The notes: generated by a model not told the origin, from the sequence alone. A stretch of 64,000 nt of DNA from Erythroxylum novogranatense (GCA_029891385.1 CM057228.1:135125475-135189474); one strand, 5' to 3'. Positions 38,301-50,767 are shown, counted from the stretch's first letter. Program-made: numbers and translations.

Positions 38301-40538
38301 CCACCCTCATCTTCAAGTTTGTCATCCCAGTCAAAGATCCTACCTTTTCCATTGGTGCCACTATCATTAGACTTCTTTGCCAAGACTTGAGGTCCTTTTG
38401 TAGTTGATATACAATTTGTTTTTCCCAAACTGTTCTTTCCATGGTCAACCTCATTTTCAAACAGCTCTTTATTCTCTTCAATCAACTTCTGGACACAAGC
38501 AAGTGCATTGGCTTGTGACGATTCTCCAGGTTCTTGTGAGTCAAGGTAGCTTAATCCCGCCAACCCATCATTGCAAGTGGGAAACTGAAACACTTCTGTT
38601 CCTCCAATAGGATTCTCATTGATGGAAGGAGGTATTTCATTTTCAACATAATCACTAAAGAGGTTTCTCACTGTAGAACGACCAACCTTGCAAGTTCTAC
38701 CATTCATTAGTCCCTTAGGATAACCATCATAGTTTTCTTTGTCACGTAACTGCTCAATTTCTTCACTGACTTTTCCTTTTGATCCATCATTTTCTAGAGG
38801 ATCTTCCCCAAAAAACTGAATATTGCTTTCGAGGGAACAGGTCTCATTGTCAGTTCCCTTCAAAGTAGCATGGCGAGCTACAAGACCAGATGCCCGCAAG
38901 GATGCTGTCCGAACTGAAGTAAACCTTGGGGCAGAACCTAAAAAGTTAAGAACAATATGAAGATTAGACAGCAAAGCTTCAAAATGATGTTACATGAATG
39001 AAAAAAATGACACTCTAGGTCAAAGGGATCGGCAAAAAATAAATAACAAATTTATCACTGCAAAAATAGGGAAACAACACATCAAATGTAATTGGATTCT
39101 CTAAATGTAGTTTGATAGCTTTCATTTCTAGCATGCAATATCATTTCTAGGCTTAAAATCCTTTCTTCGAGTTAAAGAATTGATGCACAGAACTTCAATT
39201 GTCATGAACTTATTTTATTGGAAACAAAGAAAAGAGTAAAAAGAATGAAAATCACATGATGATCAGTTATCAAGAACATAGGAAATCCAGGTTTGTATGT
39301 CAAGACTAGTAATGCCTTCAATCTATGTTGGACAGACATTTCATCACAAAAAATTGTTTAAGTATCAATCCATGGGCAACTTGTGCTATTCTCCTTCGTT
39401 ACTACCCAATCCTATTCATCGATTATTGACCAGTTAACCATAAGTTATATGAAAGGAAAATCACAGACAAACAAGTTTCCTTCCAACTATGAAACTTGAT
39501 TAAGCTCAAAACCTTCCGAACTACTAACCAGAAGCATGTTGTTCATCAGTCAAAGAATTAAATTGCTTCCTTAACCCTTTCTGACCATGTTTAGTAGGAG
39601 TGTATTGAATGTCCTTTTTCTCCAGTGAATCACATAAGCTGCCTCTTCCAGATTCATCATCAGAAAGTTCATCATGACAACCCAACACTTGAGTTCCTTT
39701 TGTTTCATAGCTATCACTATCGACAAGGAACTCATCTATCAGCTGCGTTTCCATAACTTCACAGAAATCTCCATCGTCCAATACCTGCGTTTCACATCCA
39801 AAATCCAATATCTGTGTTTCTATTGCATCTTCAATGGGCACAGTTTCATCATATGGTACAGTATCTTGTAACCAGTGGAACTCGTTAGCATCCATGCCTT
39901 CTTCACCAGCTGATTATGTTTACAAAAACAAATGTCAGCTCCACCAACCAAATACATTCATTCACAAAAACATGAAAGAAAATTTCAGTGACCGATAAAA
40001 ATTCAGGACAATTCAAGCTTCTTCATATAAACACAACACAAGATCAAAGAAAACAATAAAACTATACTAAAAACTAATTCAAGAGGAAAAGATTAGAAAG
40101 AGACAATTAAAAGCCCCAATTTCAAACTATAATTGAGAGGTGGTCATAAAAAGCTAAAAGAACATCCCACCACACTACAGCAAAACCGAACTTTCTGTAC
40201 CAAATCAAACCCCCAAGAGATCATTAAAAAAGGAACGAACTTTAAGTGTATAAGAACCCAATTCGAAGAAAAAAAGGTAGCAAAAGAATAACTAAGGGAA
40301 AAAAAATACCTAGTTATTTGTTCTTACCAAATCAAAACTCAGAAAGTCATTACAAAAGGAACGAACTTTAACTGTATGACAACCCAATTCGAAGAAAAAA
40401 AAAGCAGATGAATAACGGCGGGGGGAAAAAGCATGATACTAGAAAAAGAACATGGTAATGAAATCAGATAAGTGGAAAATCACCAGACTTGTCCTTGATT
40501 GGTTGAAATTTATCATCACCATCTCCAACAGAATCCAT
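35400..40538 (-). CDS. BRCT-domain protein, MDC1/PTIP-like architecture
   Basis: Eight exons on the minus strand: 40538-40484, 39909-39529, 38937-36596, 36517-36248, 36177-36097, 35916-35805, 35728-35662 and 35493-35400. All introns are GT-AG and the phases join to about 1133 residues. The N terminus (residues 49-95) has four TQ motifs in an acidic setting (ETQILDF, ETQVLDD, ETQLIDE, GTQVLG). The large third exon is a disordered, Ser/Lys-rich middle with basic patches suited to nuclear import. The C terminus (about 905-1133) holds tandem BRCT repeats: TGVRVLFSHHLDE, GKPIVTHQWLENV with the conserved Trp, then GKRVLITRNAKPS and the second repeat. C-terminal BRCT pairs bind phosphopeptides; TQ clusters are typical ATM/ATR targets. 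A nuclear DNA-damage or chromatin scaffold role is inferred. It resembles the plant BRCT proteins annotated as DNA-repair or PAX-interacting-like. No defects seen. Confidence 0.9.
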
Positions 40539-40786
40539 TGCAATTATTCCACAAAAAACTGAGAGAAGTGTGGAATCATTTACACTCTACATTAAATATC
40601 AAATCTTTCTCGTTAAGCCCAAGACGGAATCACTTGAAATGAAAAAATCGGTCGCGTCAAAGAAGACGGGATGGAGAAGGCTTAGGGGTAAGAAGGCCAG
40701 AAGGTTTTTGGAGGGAAAATTGATGCAGAGGAGTGAGGTTGTTACAGTAACGGAGAAATTGTATTTAAGTAGGATAATGAGCAAAT
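40539..40786. other. Divergent spacer between BRCT gene and tRNA-Pro
   Basis: Holds the BRCT gene 5' leader and promoter. A plus-strand open frame of 79 codons (40570-40809) runs into the tRNA and has no gene-like support. Confidence 0.6.
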
Positions 40787-40858
40787 GGGCATTTGGTCTA
40801 GTGGTATGATTCTCGCTTAGGGTGCGAGAGGTCCCGAGTTCAATTCTCGGAATGCCCC
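40787..40858 (+). tRNA. tRNA-Pro (anticodon AGG)
   Basis: Cloverleaf of 72 bases without the CCA. Acceptor arms GGGCATT and AATGCCC pair fully, with discriminator C. The D region TGGTCTAGTGGTATGA carries the A box. Anticodon stem CTCGC/GCGAG holds loop TTAGGGT with anticodon AGG. The T arm has CCGAG/CTCGG around TTCAATT, where one base departs from the usual TTCGATT B box. It lacks an intron. A run of eight T residues follows at 40869. It reads proline codons CCT, and CCC by inosine. Confidence 0.96.
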
Positions 40859-40868
40859 TTTGTCTTTA

Positions 40869-40876
40869 TTTTTTTT
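40869..40876 (+). terminator. RNA polymerase III terminator of tRNA-Pro
   Basis: Eight consecutive T residues begin 11 bases after the tRNA end. Confidence 0.8.
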
Positions 40877-41693
40877 CCCCAATGCTGCTTATGGTTTTAA
40901 GCCGATTAGTATATATAATCTTATTTTAGTATTAATTTAATTATAATTTTTAATACCATATTAATAGACTTTAGTACTACATTAGTGAGCTTAATGAATC
41001 GGACCAAATGTGAATCCTTTAAAAAGTATCTTAGCCGTGAACTTTAGACAGACCTAACTCAAATCCAACTCAGTTAGTATATTTTTGGACCGAAAAAGAT
41101 TATCAGGTCTGAATCCAATGAAACCGGATTCGACTCGTTTAATCTCGGGTCAAACTTGAACTAAATTGTCACTCTATGCATCAGTAAAGAAAATTTTTTT
41201 AGTTAAAGCCAGAGTTTTGCCTCCCGTAATGAACCTATCTAATTCAAACGGGGATTAGTCTAGATGTGGATGACTTAAAGGTATCTTTTCATAATTGAAA
41301 CCTCCTACGATACCTCCTCGTAGGCAACCAAAAAAACAAAAAGAAAAACGTTTTAGAATCCAATCAGGGAATCGTTAAAAGAAATAAGAAATGGTTCTCA
41401 AACTAATGCAGAGAATAAGAAAAACATTGCAGCATCTAAAATTAAGAATGCCTTTTCATTTTCACAAATAAAGTTCTCCACAGCCAACAAAATAAACAAA
41501 CTACAGAAGAAACACCTATGAGCACATATCCGATTCCTAAAATCAAATCCAAAGTCTGAGGAATTCTTCTCAACATATACATCTGTCAAAAGCTAGAAGA
41601 ATTCTTGTCAAAATTCTACAAAGCAAGCTATTTCCCAACAAATGGCTTGGCCAGTGAAGCAACATACATGTAAGTCCAACTAGATAGAGGACT
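40877..41693. other. Intergenic, 3' side of DnaJ gene 1
   Basis: Contains the likely 3' untranslated region of the DnaJ gene and a decayed repeat rich in GGGTC/CCGGA words at 41090-41165. No gene seen. Confidence 0.5.
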
Positions 41694-44671
41694 TCAGTGC
41701 AGTGGCAATGCTGCAGGGTCAAGTTGCCAGAAATCTCTCAGGCTGCCATCCCTCTGATTGGTCAGACGAAAAGTAGGGACTTGGTGGGAGAACCTAAGAA
41801 GCTCGGCATTCAGAATCACCATTTTGACTGGAGAATGTGATCTCCCTTTTAGCTTAGGCTTGAAAACTGAGTTGAACCCATTAAGATGTTCAAGAAGCAG
41901 AACTTCTATCCCCCTATCTGTTGTCTCGAGGACCTCTACCATATCGTATTCACACTCCTGAATTTTTGAAAGTCTAATCTTCAAAGACCAGTCCCTGTAC
42001 AATGCCCAAACCTCACCTTTCTTAGGCAAGATAACATACTCTTTCTTCGCCTTTCCACAAGTAATTTCTGCAGCTACCTGATGTGAAAAGAGTTTAGTAG
42101 ATTTATAAGCATCCCTGCACGATTTTCAAATCGAAATCTTCCACAACAAACGAGCATGTTCTTGTCATTCCATCGCGGTATGTCCTTTGATGCGCAAGAA
42201 GTAAGCCATCTCACGTGTATTGTACAACCTTGGGCGGAGTCGATTTTTGAAATCAGACCATAGTACTTAGGCAATCCGTCCTCAGCACTGTACAATGCCC
42301 AGATCTGACCAACTTTGATCTTATCAATCGATTTTTCAGCATCAAAGTCAAAAAATTCTGCATCTGGAACTTCAATAACATCACCATTGTTGATATCATT
42401 GCTGTTATGTCCTAATTGAGATTCTTTCGTGCCAGCTGACTCAGCCATGGGTGTAGAATTACGTCCTTCCAATTCTTTTTCACAATTCACTTTATTATAA
42501 GGTTTTGAAGATGAATCAATAGGTACACCATCAGCAACCCCCGCTCCTAAGTCCTCAGAGAGAGCAATCTCTATTATATTTTTGGGCAATGAAGCTGGGT
42601 CAAGTTCAAAAGATTTTGACCCACATTCTACTTCCTTGCCCGTCAGCTTAAATGAAGGAACCATATGGGAGAAACGGGATAATTTAGCTGACGGAATTTG
42701 AAAACTCTGCTCACCAACTCGACAGAAAACACTCACAAATCCTTTTAGTTTGTGCAAAAATGCAACACAGACACCAACATCATCACTGTAGTCTGACAAG
42801 ACTTCAACAAATTCATAATCATACTTCCTATTAGAGTCTGCGTCCGATTTCCATTTAGCATCCCGATTCTTAAAGAGGGCCCAAGTTTGTCCCTGCCTAG
42901 GATATATCTTGTACGGGTCCTTGGGCTTACCTTTTTCCCAAGGAATCACATGAGAGAACATAAGGCGCTTATTAGAATATTCAGAGCCTCCAAGTACATA
43001 CTTACCGCAACCAACTGGCAGAACTTCATTTACACCTTCAATTTCGGTTTTTTCATCTGGGGCTGACTCTAGCCAAGTTATCCGCACTTTAAACCCAGGG
43101 GAGAAAACTTTCCTGATTAGAGCATAAAATCTAGGCATCGCATCCACAGAATCATAAAGAGCCCATATCTGGCCTGCTGAAAAACATTCTTCATTGCGAT
43201 GTTTCTCAAAGTCATTGAAATCTGGCTCATCATATGCACAAGTACTTGTTTCTGACTTGGATTTTGAGCTTGAATCTGAAGTTAAACTAACATGAGCCCC
43301 AGAACTTTCCTTCCAGACATTTCCTTCAACTTTTTCATGATTCACATTTCGAGTTTTGACCCCATCCAGTGAGCTCTCTTGATGTTTAACCTGTTTTACT
43401 TCACTCTCATCCTTGCAGTTTGCACCCTCACTAGATTGTTTGTTAGTTTCAGATACATCCCCCTTCAATTCATTGTCCTTTTGCTCATCAATGGCACAGG
43501 ATGATCCAGTCCCCCTGGCCTTTTTCGGATGGCTCGTGAACTCTTCATCACCACCTGCATTTTCATTATAAGAAACTGGCTGCTTACGTCGACCAGATCT
43601 CCTTGGACTCCCACCATGAGAATCAGAGCGCACTTTAGCTTTAAAGTCACATTTCTCACTGGATTCTGTCTCTATCTTCCTTCTTTTCTTACCACTTTCA
43701 GTTCCTATATTGAATTCTGCATTACAACCTTGCTTTTGGGAAAATGCTCGCTTGAGACACTCGCCATTGCTCATCCCTTGAATGCTCGACTGACAAGGGA
43801 TATCCTTTCTTTCTGTTCCTGAATTAAACTCTCGATTGCAACTTTGCTTTTGGGAAAAAGCATTTTTAAGATGCTCAGCAAAGGCTGTCCCTCGATTGCC
43901 CAAATCCACTTTACAAGCTCCCTGATAAGGGACATCTTTTCTATGGACAAAAGCTGCCTGGTTCGAATTAGTTTCTGTTGGCCCTTGTGAAATCTTTTTG
44001 TATGCTATAAAAGACCTATTACAACTTCGACAAAGAAGAGATTTATTCATAACTTCTGTGTAATATTGGTAGTTCACATTACAAAATGGACAAGTTGTCC
44101 AAAAAGTTGCACGATCACTGGGATGCTGCTGAACTGTTCCTTCTTGTGGCTGCTGATGATGGGAATTTATGCCTTTAAATTTGCCACCAAAACTGTTATG
44201 AGCAACATGATTGGTATTGTAAGTTGCCTTTTGTGGTTGTTTGAGAGGTGGGATAGTTTTATTCATAGAAGCTTTACGTTTTATGTCATGCAATGATCGT
44301 TTTCCTTTGTCCAAAAGCACTCTCTGAGCTTCTCCAATAAGCTTAAAAGCAGCTTCTGCACCAGGAAATCTATTTTTGTCAGGATGTAGTTGAAGAGCAA
44401 ACTTCCTGTACTGCTTCTTGATCAAAGCCTCATCTGCTGTCTGCTCAATCTGAAGGATACCATACCAATCCATCTCATTCCCAAACAGTTTCTTCTCAGC
44501 AGCACAGTGCACATCACAAACCATCAGAATCTGAGAGATATTATCTAGATCTTTGTAAAGCTGCTGGGCCTTGAGGGCAAATCTACGGGCTGACACAAAA
44601 TCCTTGCTCTGCATCTTACTCTCAGCAATGCCCTTGGCCCTAATAGCCTCTTCTCTATTGCAATCCATCAC
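41694..44671 (-). CDS. DnaJ/DUF3444 protein 1 (with a probable frameshift)
   Basis: Plant type J-domain protein. Residues 68-132 form the J domain (DWYGILQIE, with the HPD triad at 96-98 that stimulates Hsp70), preceded by the conserved N-terminal helix region. A zinc-ribbon-like segment follows (CPFCNVNY...CRSC, about 195-222), then a charged middle with KKRRK and SGRRKQPVSYNEN nuclear-type basic motifs. DUF3444 domains begin near residue 497 (AGQIWALYDSVDAMPRFYALI) and again near 787 (VGQIWALYSAEDGLPKYYGLI). The first frame stops at 42074, yet the second DUF3444 domain continues in another frame to 41694 (EVWALYRDW, ELLRFSHQVPTFRL, FWQLDPAALP). The frames overlap at 42080-42125 with no usable intron, so a 1-base indel or sequence error is likely. 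Unspliced coding region otherwise. A paralogue lies at 56723-58804. Confidence 0.88.
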
Positions 44672-45790
44672 TAATCAAATTAGTAAAAGACCTAAGTCAA
44701 AATTAGCCCATGTGCAGAAAGCATAATAGTCTCCCTAAACTTCATTCCTGCTCCACCACCTAAATGGTCCGCAGTTAAAGCATGAAGCACAGATGACACC
44801 TCTACATATCACCTCTATTCTGCATCATCCTTGCAAATAATACCAATCAAAACATCAGTGAGACTTCCAAATTGAGTGGAAAAGATTTAAGGAGTAAAAG
44901 AGATCTAAATTGAGAAAATCCTAAACAGAAATCAGGTACAATAGTAGATATACTTCATTATGGATCCTTTACAGTTCAAGACAACAAACCAAGACGGATT
45001 ATTCACCCTATGTTCACATACAGTTTAAACTTAAGAAGTAAAGATGAACCTCACCAAGTAATTGCCGGAATAAAACAGCATCCCGCAATTACCAAGCCCA
45101 TAAAACAAACTTCATTGCCACAAAAAACAAACGCCAAGAATCAATTATATCAAAAAGAGCAATTATACCAGGGTTGCCAAACTATTTCGACAAACCTGTA
45201 CACACTAAACGCCCATACCAGCACCGTTCCTAACTCAATTCACATAAAACACTCCAGTTATCAACAAAAAACATATAAAACGTCAACTCTTAAGCTAATT
45301 TCAGACCACGTGGACCATGAACTGATACCAAATTCTAGACCCAACATTTCTAACCAAGTTTGATAAAGGGCAAACCCAACTTAAACAGCCAATTTCAAAA
45401 TTGAAGACAACGGCCTTCCAAATCCAGGACTAAACAACACAAATGATTAAATCCAACCCAGAAAAAAACGCCAAAAAGTTGACTAATTCAAACCAAAATT
45501 TCTATGTTACATAATAGAGTAACACAAAATGCATGAGGTGAACATTTTCCGATGATTCTAAATCATGAAAAATGCATTAATTGATAAGATTGACCAAGCA
45601 AGAAAAGCATGTAAAACATGGACACAAAAGAAACTAACAACCCTAGAAATTAACAGACTACATACATTTTCAAATGGTAGTTTAAGAGAGACAGAGAGAT
45701 GCGAAAAGCTTACCAAATAACCACGCAAAAGTAAAGTAGAGGAAGTGCGCGAGACACCAACAAGAAAGCAGAAAGTGGGAAATATGAAGC
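44672..45790 (-). other. DnaJ gene 1 leader with a 5' UTR intron (44830-45713)
   Basis: A GTAAGC donor at 45713 and a TTTGCAAG acceptor at 44830 bound an 884-bp leader intron. The DnaJ gene 2 leader has a GTAAGC donor and a matching acceptor context (GATTTGCAG then GGATGA), and the exon after it is similar in both genes. The inferred first exon is about 45714-45790. Confidence 0.65.
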
Positions 45791-46358
45791 TTTTTGAATT
45801 ATACTGTATAGTGACACCTTCCCTGTTTGACCTAACTTTTAGGGTTGATGCTTTGGTTTGTATTTGTTAATATGTCCCTCCACTTTCACCTATTTAGAAT
45901 TGTTGAATTTTTTTGTGGTATTTTATTTTGTATATTTGCAAATATACCCCTCTATTTTACATATTTTGGATTGAGGATTTTTTTTCAAAGATGAGATGCC
46001 CAAACAAAGTTGTCATATATTTTTTATATGGATAACAATGAGTTAGCCCCGTAAATTTTTTAAAAATTAAAAGTATAAAACAACATTTCTTTTAATTGGA
46101 TATAAGCTTAGGTTGCTTAGACCAAGGCTTATTTAAGACCTAACTTTTCTTGTTTTGCTTAGAATAGTTAAGTCTCAAGTAGATATGGCCTGGGCCTGGG
46201 CTTGAGCTTGACCCATGGATCAGGCTCATTGAAAATATATGAATCTAGATTTATGTACCAGTTCATTGTCATCCTTAATTTTTTTACGCAAAAAATAAAA
46301 TTTTGCTTTTTAAAAAATATATATATACCTTTTTAAAAGTTATTTTCAAATTCTCCTA
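45791..46358. other. Intergenic
   Basis: Promoter side of DnaJ gene 1 and AT-rich DNA up to the Copia C insertion. Nothing else recognised. Confidence 0.5.
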
Positions 46359-47583
46359 TATTAGGATATATGTTATATATCTAATTAATTAGTTTTGGCA
46401 TTCTTTATTAATTGAACATATAAGATATTGATTGGATAATGACTTGGATTCAAAAACTATATGGATAGTCTTCTAGTTGAAAAAGAATCCTACCTTGAAT
46501 TGAAGTCTATTATCATGTTGGTAATTGGATTATGGATAGCGTGGACTTTTTGGATATAACAAAAGAAGGGAATTTGTTTTTGGTTAATGTTTGAAGGGCT
46601 CTTGGGAGTTGGTGTAATGTATGTCTTTATGATATAGCTGAAGGTAATTTTGGAGTCCTGTAATTAAATGTGCAGTGGGTGTTAAAGTAAAGTATGTGTG
46701 TGCGAGTATTTTGTAAGGGTGGCATAACGAAGGTGAATATTCATGTTGAACAGAAAATCCTCTCTGCAAAAGCAAAAGACCCATTGACATCATTCTTTTA
46801 CGTAAAATTCAATGAAGCATTAAATGTGTTCTTGTTGTCGGAATCATGATCATGTAAACCTAGAGAAGTAGCTGGGTTGTGCGGTGATGGAAAATTGAAC
46901 AAACACTATAGTAATTGTGCATGTCTTATGAGAGAGCTGAAAAACATGTGTGGAGTGAGACATGCTACGGTGAAGTCTATGTTGGCTACGGTGCAGTGGG
47001 TTTTTGAGTTACTTTTTTCAGATGTTTTCATCTAGGGTTGTGAGTTGTTTTGTGAGTAAAACATCATGGATCTTCATCTATTGTCTATACTTCCATATGG
47101 TTTAATTAAAGCTATTAAAGTTGGGTTGAATTGTTTCAATTGAATGATTATTTCGAGAAGCTGAAATCATAGGGAAGTTTTTCTTTTATCTCAAGTATAT
47201 TATCGTTCAGTTTTTAGTTGATTAAGTATTTGAGTTATTTTTATTAATTGTTGCTTGAGTGAAAGTAGTTAGAAAAAAATCATCTGACGAGATTAACACT
47301 AGTCGGTTGTGTTATTGGGTGTGAAATTCTTTCACGGGAAATAAAAATGAGAGATAGTATTAAGGGTTGAGTGGTGTCGACTCAGTAAAGCCTTAGGTAA
47401 ATATATTGTACTTCGATAAAAGTTATTAAGTTAGGTGAGGGTCCCGCAGATGTAAACAAGTTATACCAAACCGCATTACCAAATTTCTAGTGTTTATTTA
47501 TTTTTTGTTCTCTTAAATTTTTCTAATTTTTTTTAGAAACGAATCGGAAAGTTTGCGAAACTACTACCCCATTCAGTTTTTCA
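46359..47583 (+). repeat. Copia C 5' LTR
   Basis: Matches 54846-56072 throughout, for example TTAATTGA(A/G)CATATAAGATATT near the start and CTACTACCCCATTCA near the end. It ends TTTTCA. Confidence 0.9.
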
Positions 47584-47597
47584 ATTGGTATCAAAGC
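47584..47597 (+). other. Copia C primer binding site
   Basis: ATTGGTATCAAAGC directly follows the LTR and matches initiator-Met tRNA apart from one base. Confidence 0.85.
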
Positions 47598-47654
47598 GAG
47601 GTCACCGATTCAGAAATTAGTAGCAAGTTGGTGCAGATCCTAGTTTCGCGAACA

Positions 47655-49270
47655 TGGCCATAAGAGAAGAAGCATCAATTATCAGGCCACCACTGTTGGA
47701 CGGTTCCAATTACGCATAAAATCACGAATGAAAGTCTTCATCTAAGCTTAGGACATGAAAGCTTGGTATTCGGTAGTTCATAAGTGGACGCATCCGATGA
47801 TCACTAATGATAAAGGAGAAACAGCTCAAAAAGATCCATTTAAATGGACAAGAGCCAAAGAAAAAAAGTACACTTAGAAATTCATAAGCAATGTATGCGA
47901 TATTCAGTGCTGTGATGAGGAACGCTTCTCAATGATACCAGCCTGTGAATCGGCTAAAGAAGCGTGGGATACTTTGCAAACTATTAATGAAGGGTCCAAA
48001 TCTGTGATAGCGTCGGAACTACAGATGTTAGCTGTGAGGTTTGAAGAACCGATGATAGATGAAAATGAGACTATCGGAGACTTTAATGAAAGATTGTGAG
48101 ATATAGCGAATCAGGCACATCAATTGGGAAAGAAATATTCCAATCTGAAAGTAGTCAAGAAGACGTCTACCTCCAATATTTATTCCGAAAATTGCAGCAA
48201 TTGAGGAGGTTCATGACATCAATGACTTGTCATTGGAGAAGGAGATTGGAATTCTTACAAATTTCGAAATGAATTTGTTGAGGGACAATTGAGAGAAGAA
48301 GAAAGGATTAGCATTGCAAGTTGGGATTAGTAAAGTCATGAATAACTTAAAAAATGAATCTGATGAGAATGAGGATATAGAGTTATTAACACAAGAGTTC
48401 AATAAGTGGCTGAAGATAATGAAAAAGAATAGACCCAAGTTTAGGCAAAAAGGCGGGAGCTCATCGAACAACAACTTCAAACAAGCTAAAACTCAAAAGG
48501 GATAAAGAAAGGTAAAGAGAATTCAATGTCATAAGTGTCAAGGTTTCGGACATTATCAAACGGAGTGTGTTAATACCTTGAAGAAGAGAAAAGGAAAATC
48601 CTATACGAGCACTTGGAGAAATAACGAATCTGAAAGCGAAGAAGAAGAAGTGAATAGTGATGTGTTAGTTACTTTGTACAACAAATGTCCAGTTACTTGT
48701 TTAACGGTAACTAAAGACGAAAAAGTGAGTAAATTGGGAAACTTCGAAAAAATGCAGACGATTTAGCTCAAAGCTCAATCTCATATTATGACAGTGATGA
48801 CAGTACTTTAGATGATAAAAAAGAAGATATTTATGAAGCCTATGAGTTAATGTACGAAAAATGGGTAAAAATATGTAGAAAGAATGAAAAATTGAAGGAA
48901 GAGAATCTCTCCATGAAGAACACCATCTAAGAGTTAGAAAAGAAATTGAAGTTGACGTCATATGAGCTTAGTGAAGCTAGAATGAAATTAGTAAGTACCG
49001 AAAAGGGATTGATAATGTTGAATGGAGGTACAAAAAAACTAGAAAAGTTAATAGAAATTGGTAAGGTTAAAGGGAATCTTCAAGACGTTGGCTATAAAGG
49101 CGAGTGCTCTAAAGTGAATGAAAAGAAAGATGACAAATCAAGATCTGTCCAAGAAGAAACTTCGAGGAAGAATCAAAGATTTGTGCCCACGTATCATTTT
49201 TGCGGAGTTGTCGGGAATATAAGGCCGAGATGCTATAAGATGTTACAAATGATGTTTCAAAGGGATTAAA
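47655..49270 (+). pseudogene. Copia C gag remnant
   Basis: Starts with an ATG at 47655. The first residues resemble a Copia UBN2 Gag (RPPLLDGSNYA, then AYSVVHKWTHP-like wording) but stops appear within 30 codons and repeatedly later. The zinc knuckle CHKCQGFGHYQTEC at about 48530-48575 is intact. A long Lys/Glu-rich coiled-coil-like stretch follows (48578-49100). A second knuckle at about 49190-49240 has lost two ligands (Tyr for the first Cys and Asn for His). The frame fades near 49500 without any pol. Confidence 0.8.
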
Positions 49271-49499
49271 ATCGAAAATCTAGATACTCTCCATTAAAAT
49301 TTCAATAGCAGCCCATGATATCGAAATACATTTGGATTATAAAAGGGTCAATTACAGACGCAAATACATTGTGAAGGAAAAATAAGAAGTTGTCTAGATT
49401 CACAGTTAGTTACTGTTTGTAAAGAAACTGGTCAGACAGAGGACAAGTCAGTTACTTAAGAAGAAGAAACCGATGACAAAGATAATATGACGAAGAAAA

Positions 49500-50754
49500 A
49501 GACTAGGTTTGAATTTCTTCAAGAGGCATAGGATTGTGTTATTTACATTTTTGAAGTATTTTTTGTGTTGTTTAAAAAAAAGGAGGAAACGTAAAAAAGT
49601 CTTTTTTAGTTCTTTAGTTTTTATGTTGCCATTGTCGTCCCATCTTTTTAGTAGTTTGCATTGTGATTTCTATTTAGCTCTATTGAAAACTCTTCAGCTC
49701 TCTCATCAATGTGAGTCTCTCTCTCGGATATCTCTCTCTCTCACTATATTGACAACACTCATATTTCATTGCTTAAGTTTATGAATTTGATCAGTCTTAT
49801 GAAGATGAAATTGAAGTAAGTAGTGATCTATTGGCATATGTATTGATTGATCGTAAATTGTCATCCTGATATGCTTATGATTCTTCCACTGTACCTATTG
49901 TTGATTATTATGATTATGAACGTTTCTTCAAACTCAGTAACTGCTTCCCTCACGTTTCTTCAAACCCACTAGCTGCTTCCCACGACTGCTTCATGATATT
50001 CATACACGTTTCTCAACTGCTTCCATCATCACCGTGTTGTCATCGACACCAACGTTCCATGCCGCCGGTGCTGAGGTTTCTCCAAATGGCTCACACCAGC
50101 GGCGACCACCACTGGTGTGCGACTGCCGCTGGTGAGTTTCCAAAACTCACCAGCCATCAAAACACAAAGAATGCCCAGAAAATCAAGATTGTCCTGATTT
50201 TCAGGACAACGCAGCCAATTGATTTTTTTTATAGAAAACATGGGCAGTAATCACAATCGCAGAAACCAACAAACACAAATCACAGATCTGGGTTTTTATT
50301 CCTTAGCGATGTTGGGTTTTGGGAAGCAGCGGGATGGCAGAGAGAGAGTTGTTGTTAAAGCAAGAGGAGAGTTCCCACAACTTTTATGGCTTCTTCTCCA
50401 GCGTCTGTGTTGCCTTCGCGAATAATACACCAAGATGCGATAGGTGACGACGATGGGAATTTTAGAAACAATTTTCAAAAACACAACACATTGCTGCCGC
50501 CGCCGTCGTTGCCTTATATACTACTACCGAAAAAAAATCTTCCAAATTCGTATTATGAAGTTTTAGGGTTTATACTTATTAATCTGAAACAATTTTCAGA
50601 TTAATCTATAACCTTTTCAATTCAATTCCGAAATAATAATCAATAACAATCCGAAAATAATATGCATGAAAATAAATCATATTCATATCATGCATCCAAA
50701 ACTGTGAGCATATGTAATCAAAACATGCATATTATCGATTATACAGAAGAACCT
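49500..50754. other. Unassigned segment inside Copia C
   Basis: Between the end of gag and the reverse primer binding site of the nested Copia LTR. 49930-50530 is clearly richer in G+C than its surroundings and has CCGCCG-type and CCACCACTGG phrases with no LTR-element motif. It could be a captured host gene piece or the leader of the nested element D. Open frames here are short and mutually inconsistent. Confidence 0.5.
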
Positions 50755-50767
50755 GGCTCTGATACCA
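50755..50767 (-). other. Copia D primer binding site
   Basis: Minus strand TGGTATCAGAGCC, an exact initiator-Met type site, one base inside the TGTTGG border of the reverse Copia LTR. Confidence 0.85.

Noticed and set aside
40570..40809. 79-codon plus-strand frame upstream of the tRNA
   Set aside because: It overlaps the BRCT promoter and runs into the tRNA-Pro gene; composition is not protein-like.
42050..42170. An intron joining the two frames of DnaJ gene 1
   Set aside because: No donor/acceptor pair of plausible size fits between the end of the first frame and the start of the second.
45010..45363. 117-codon plus-strand frame
   Set aside because: It lies within the leader intron of DnaJ gene 1 on the opposite strand and has no recognisable domain.
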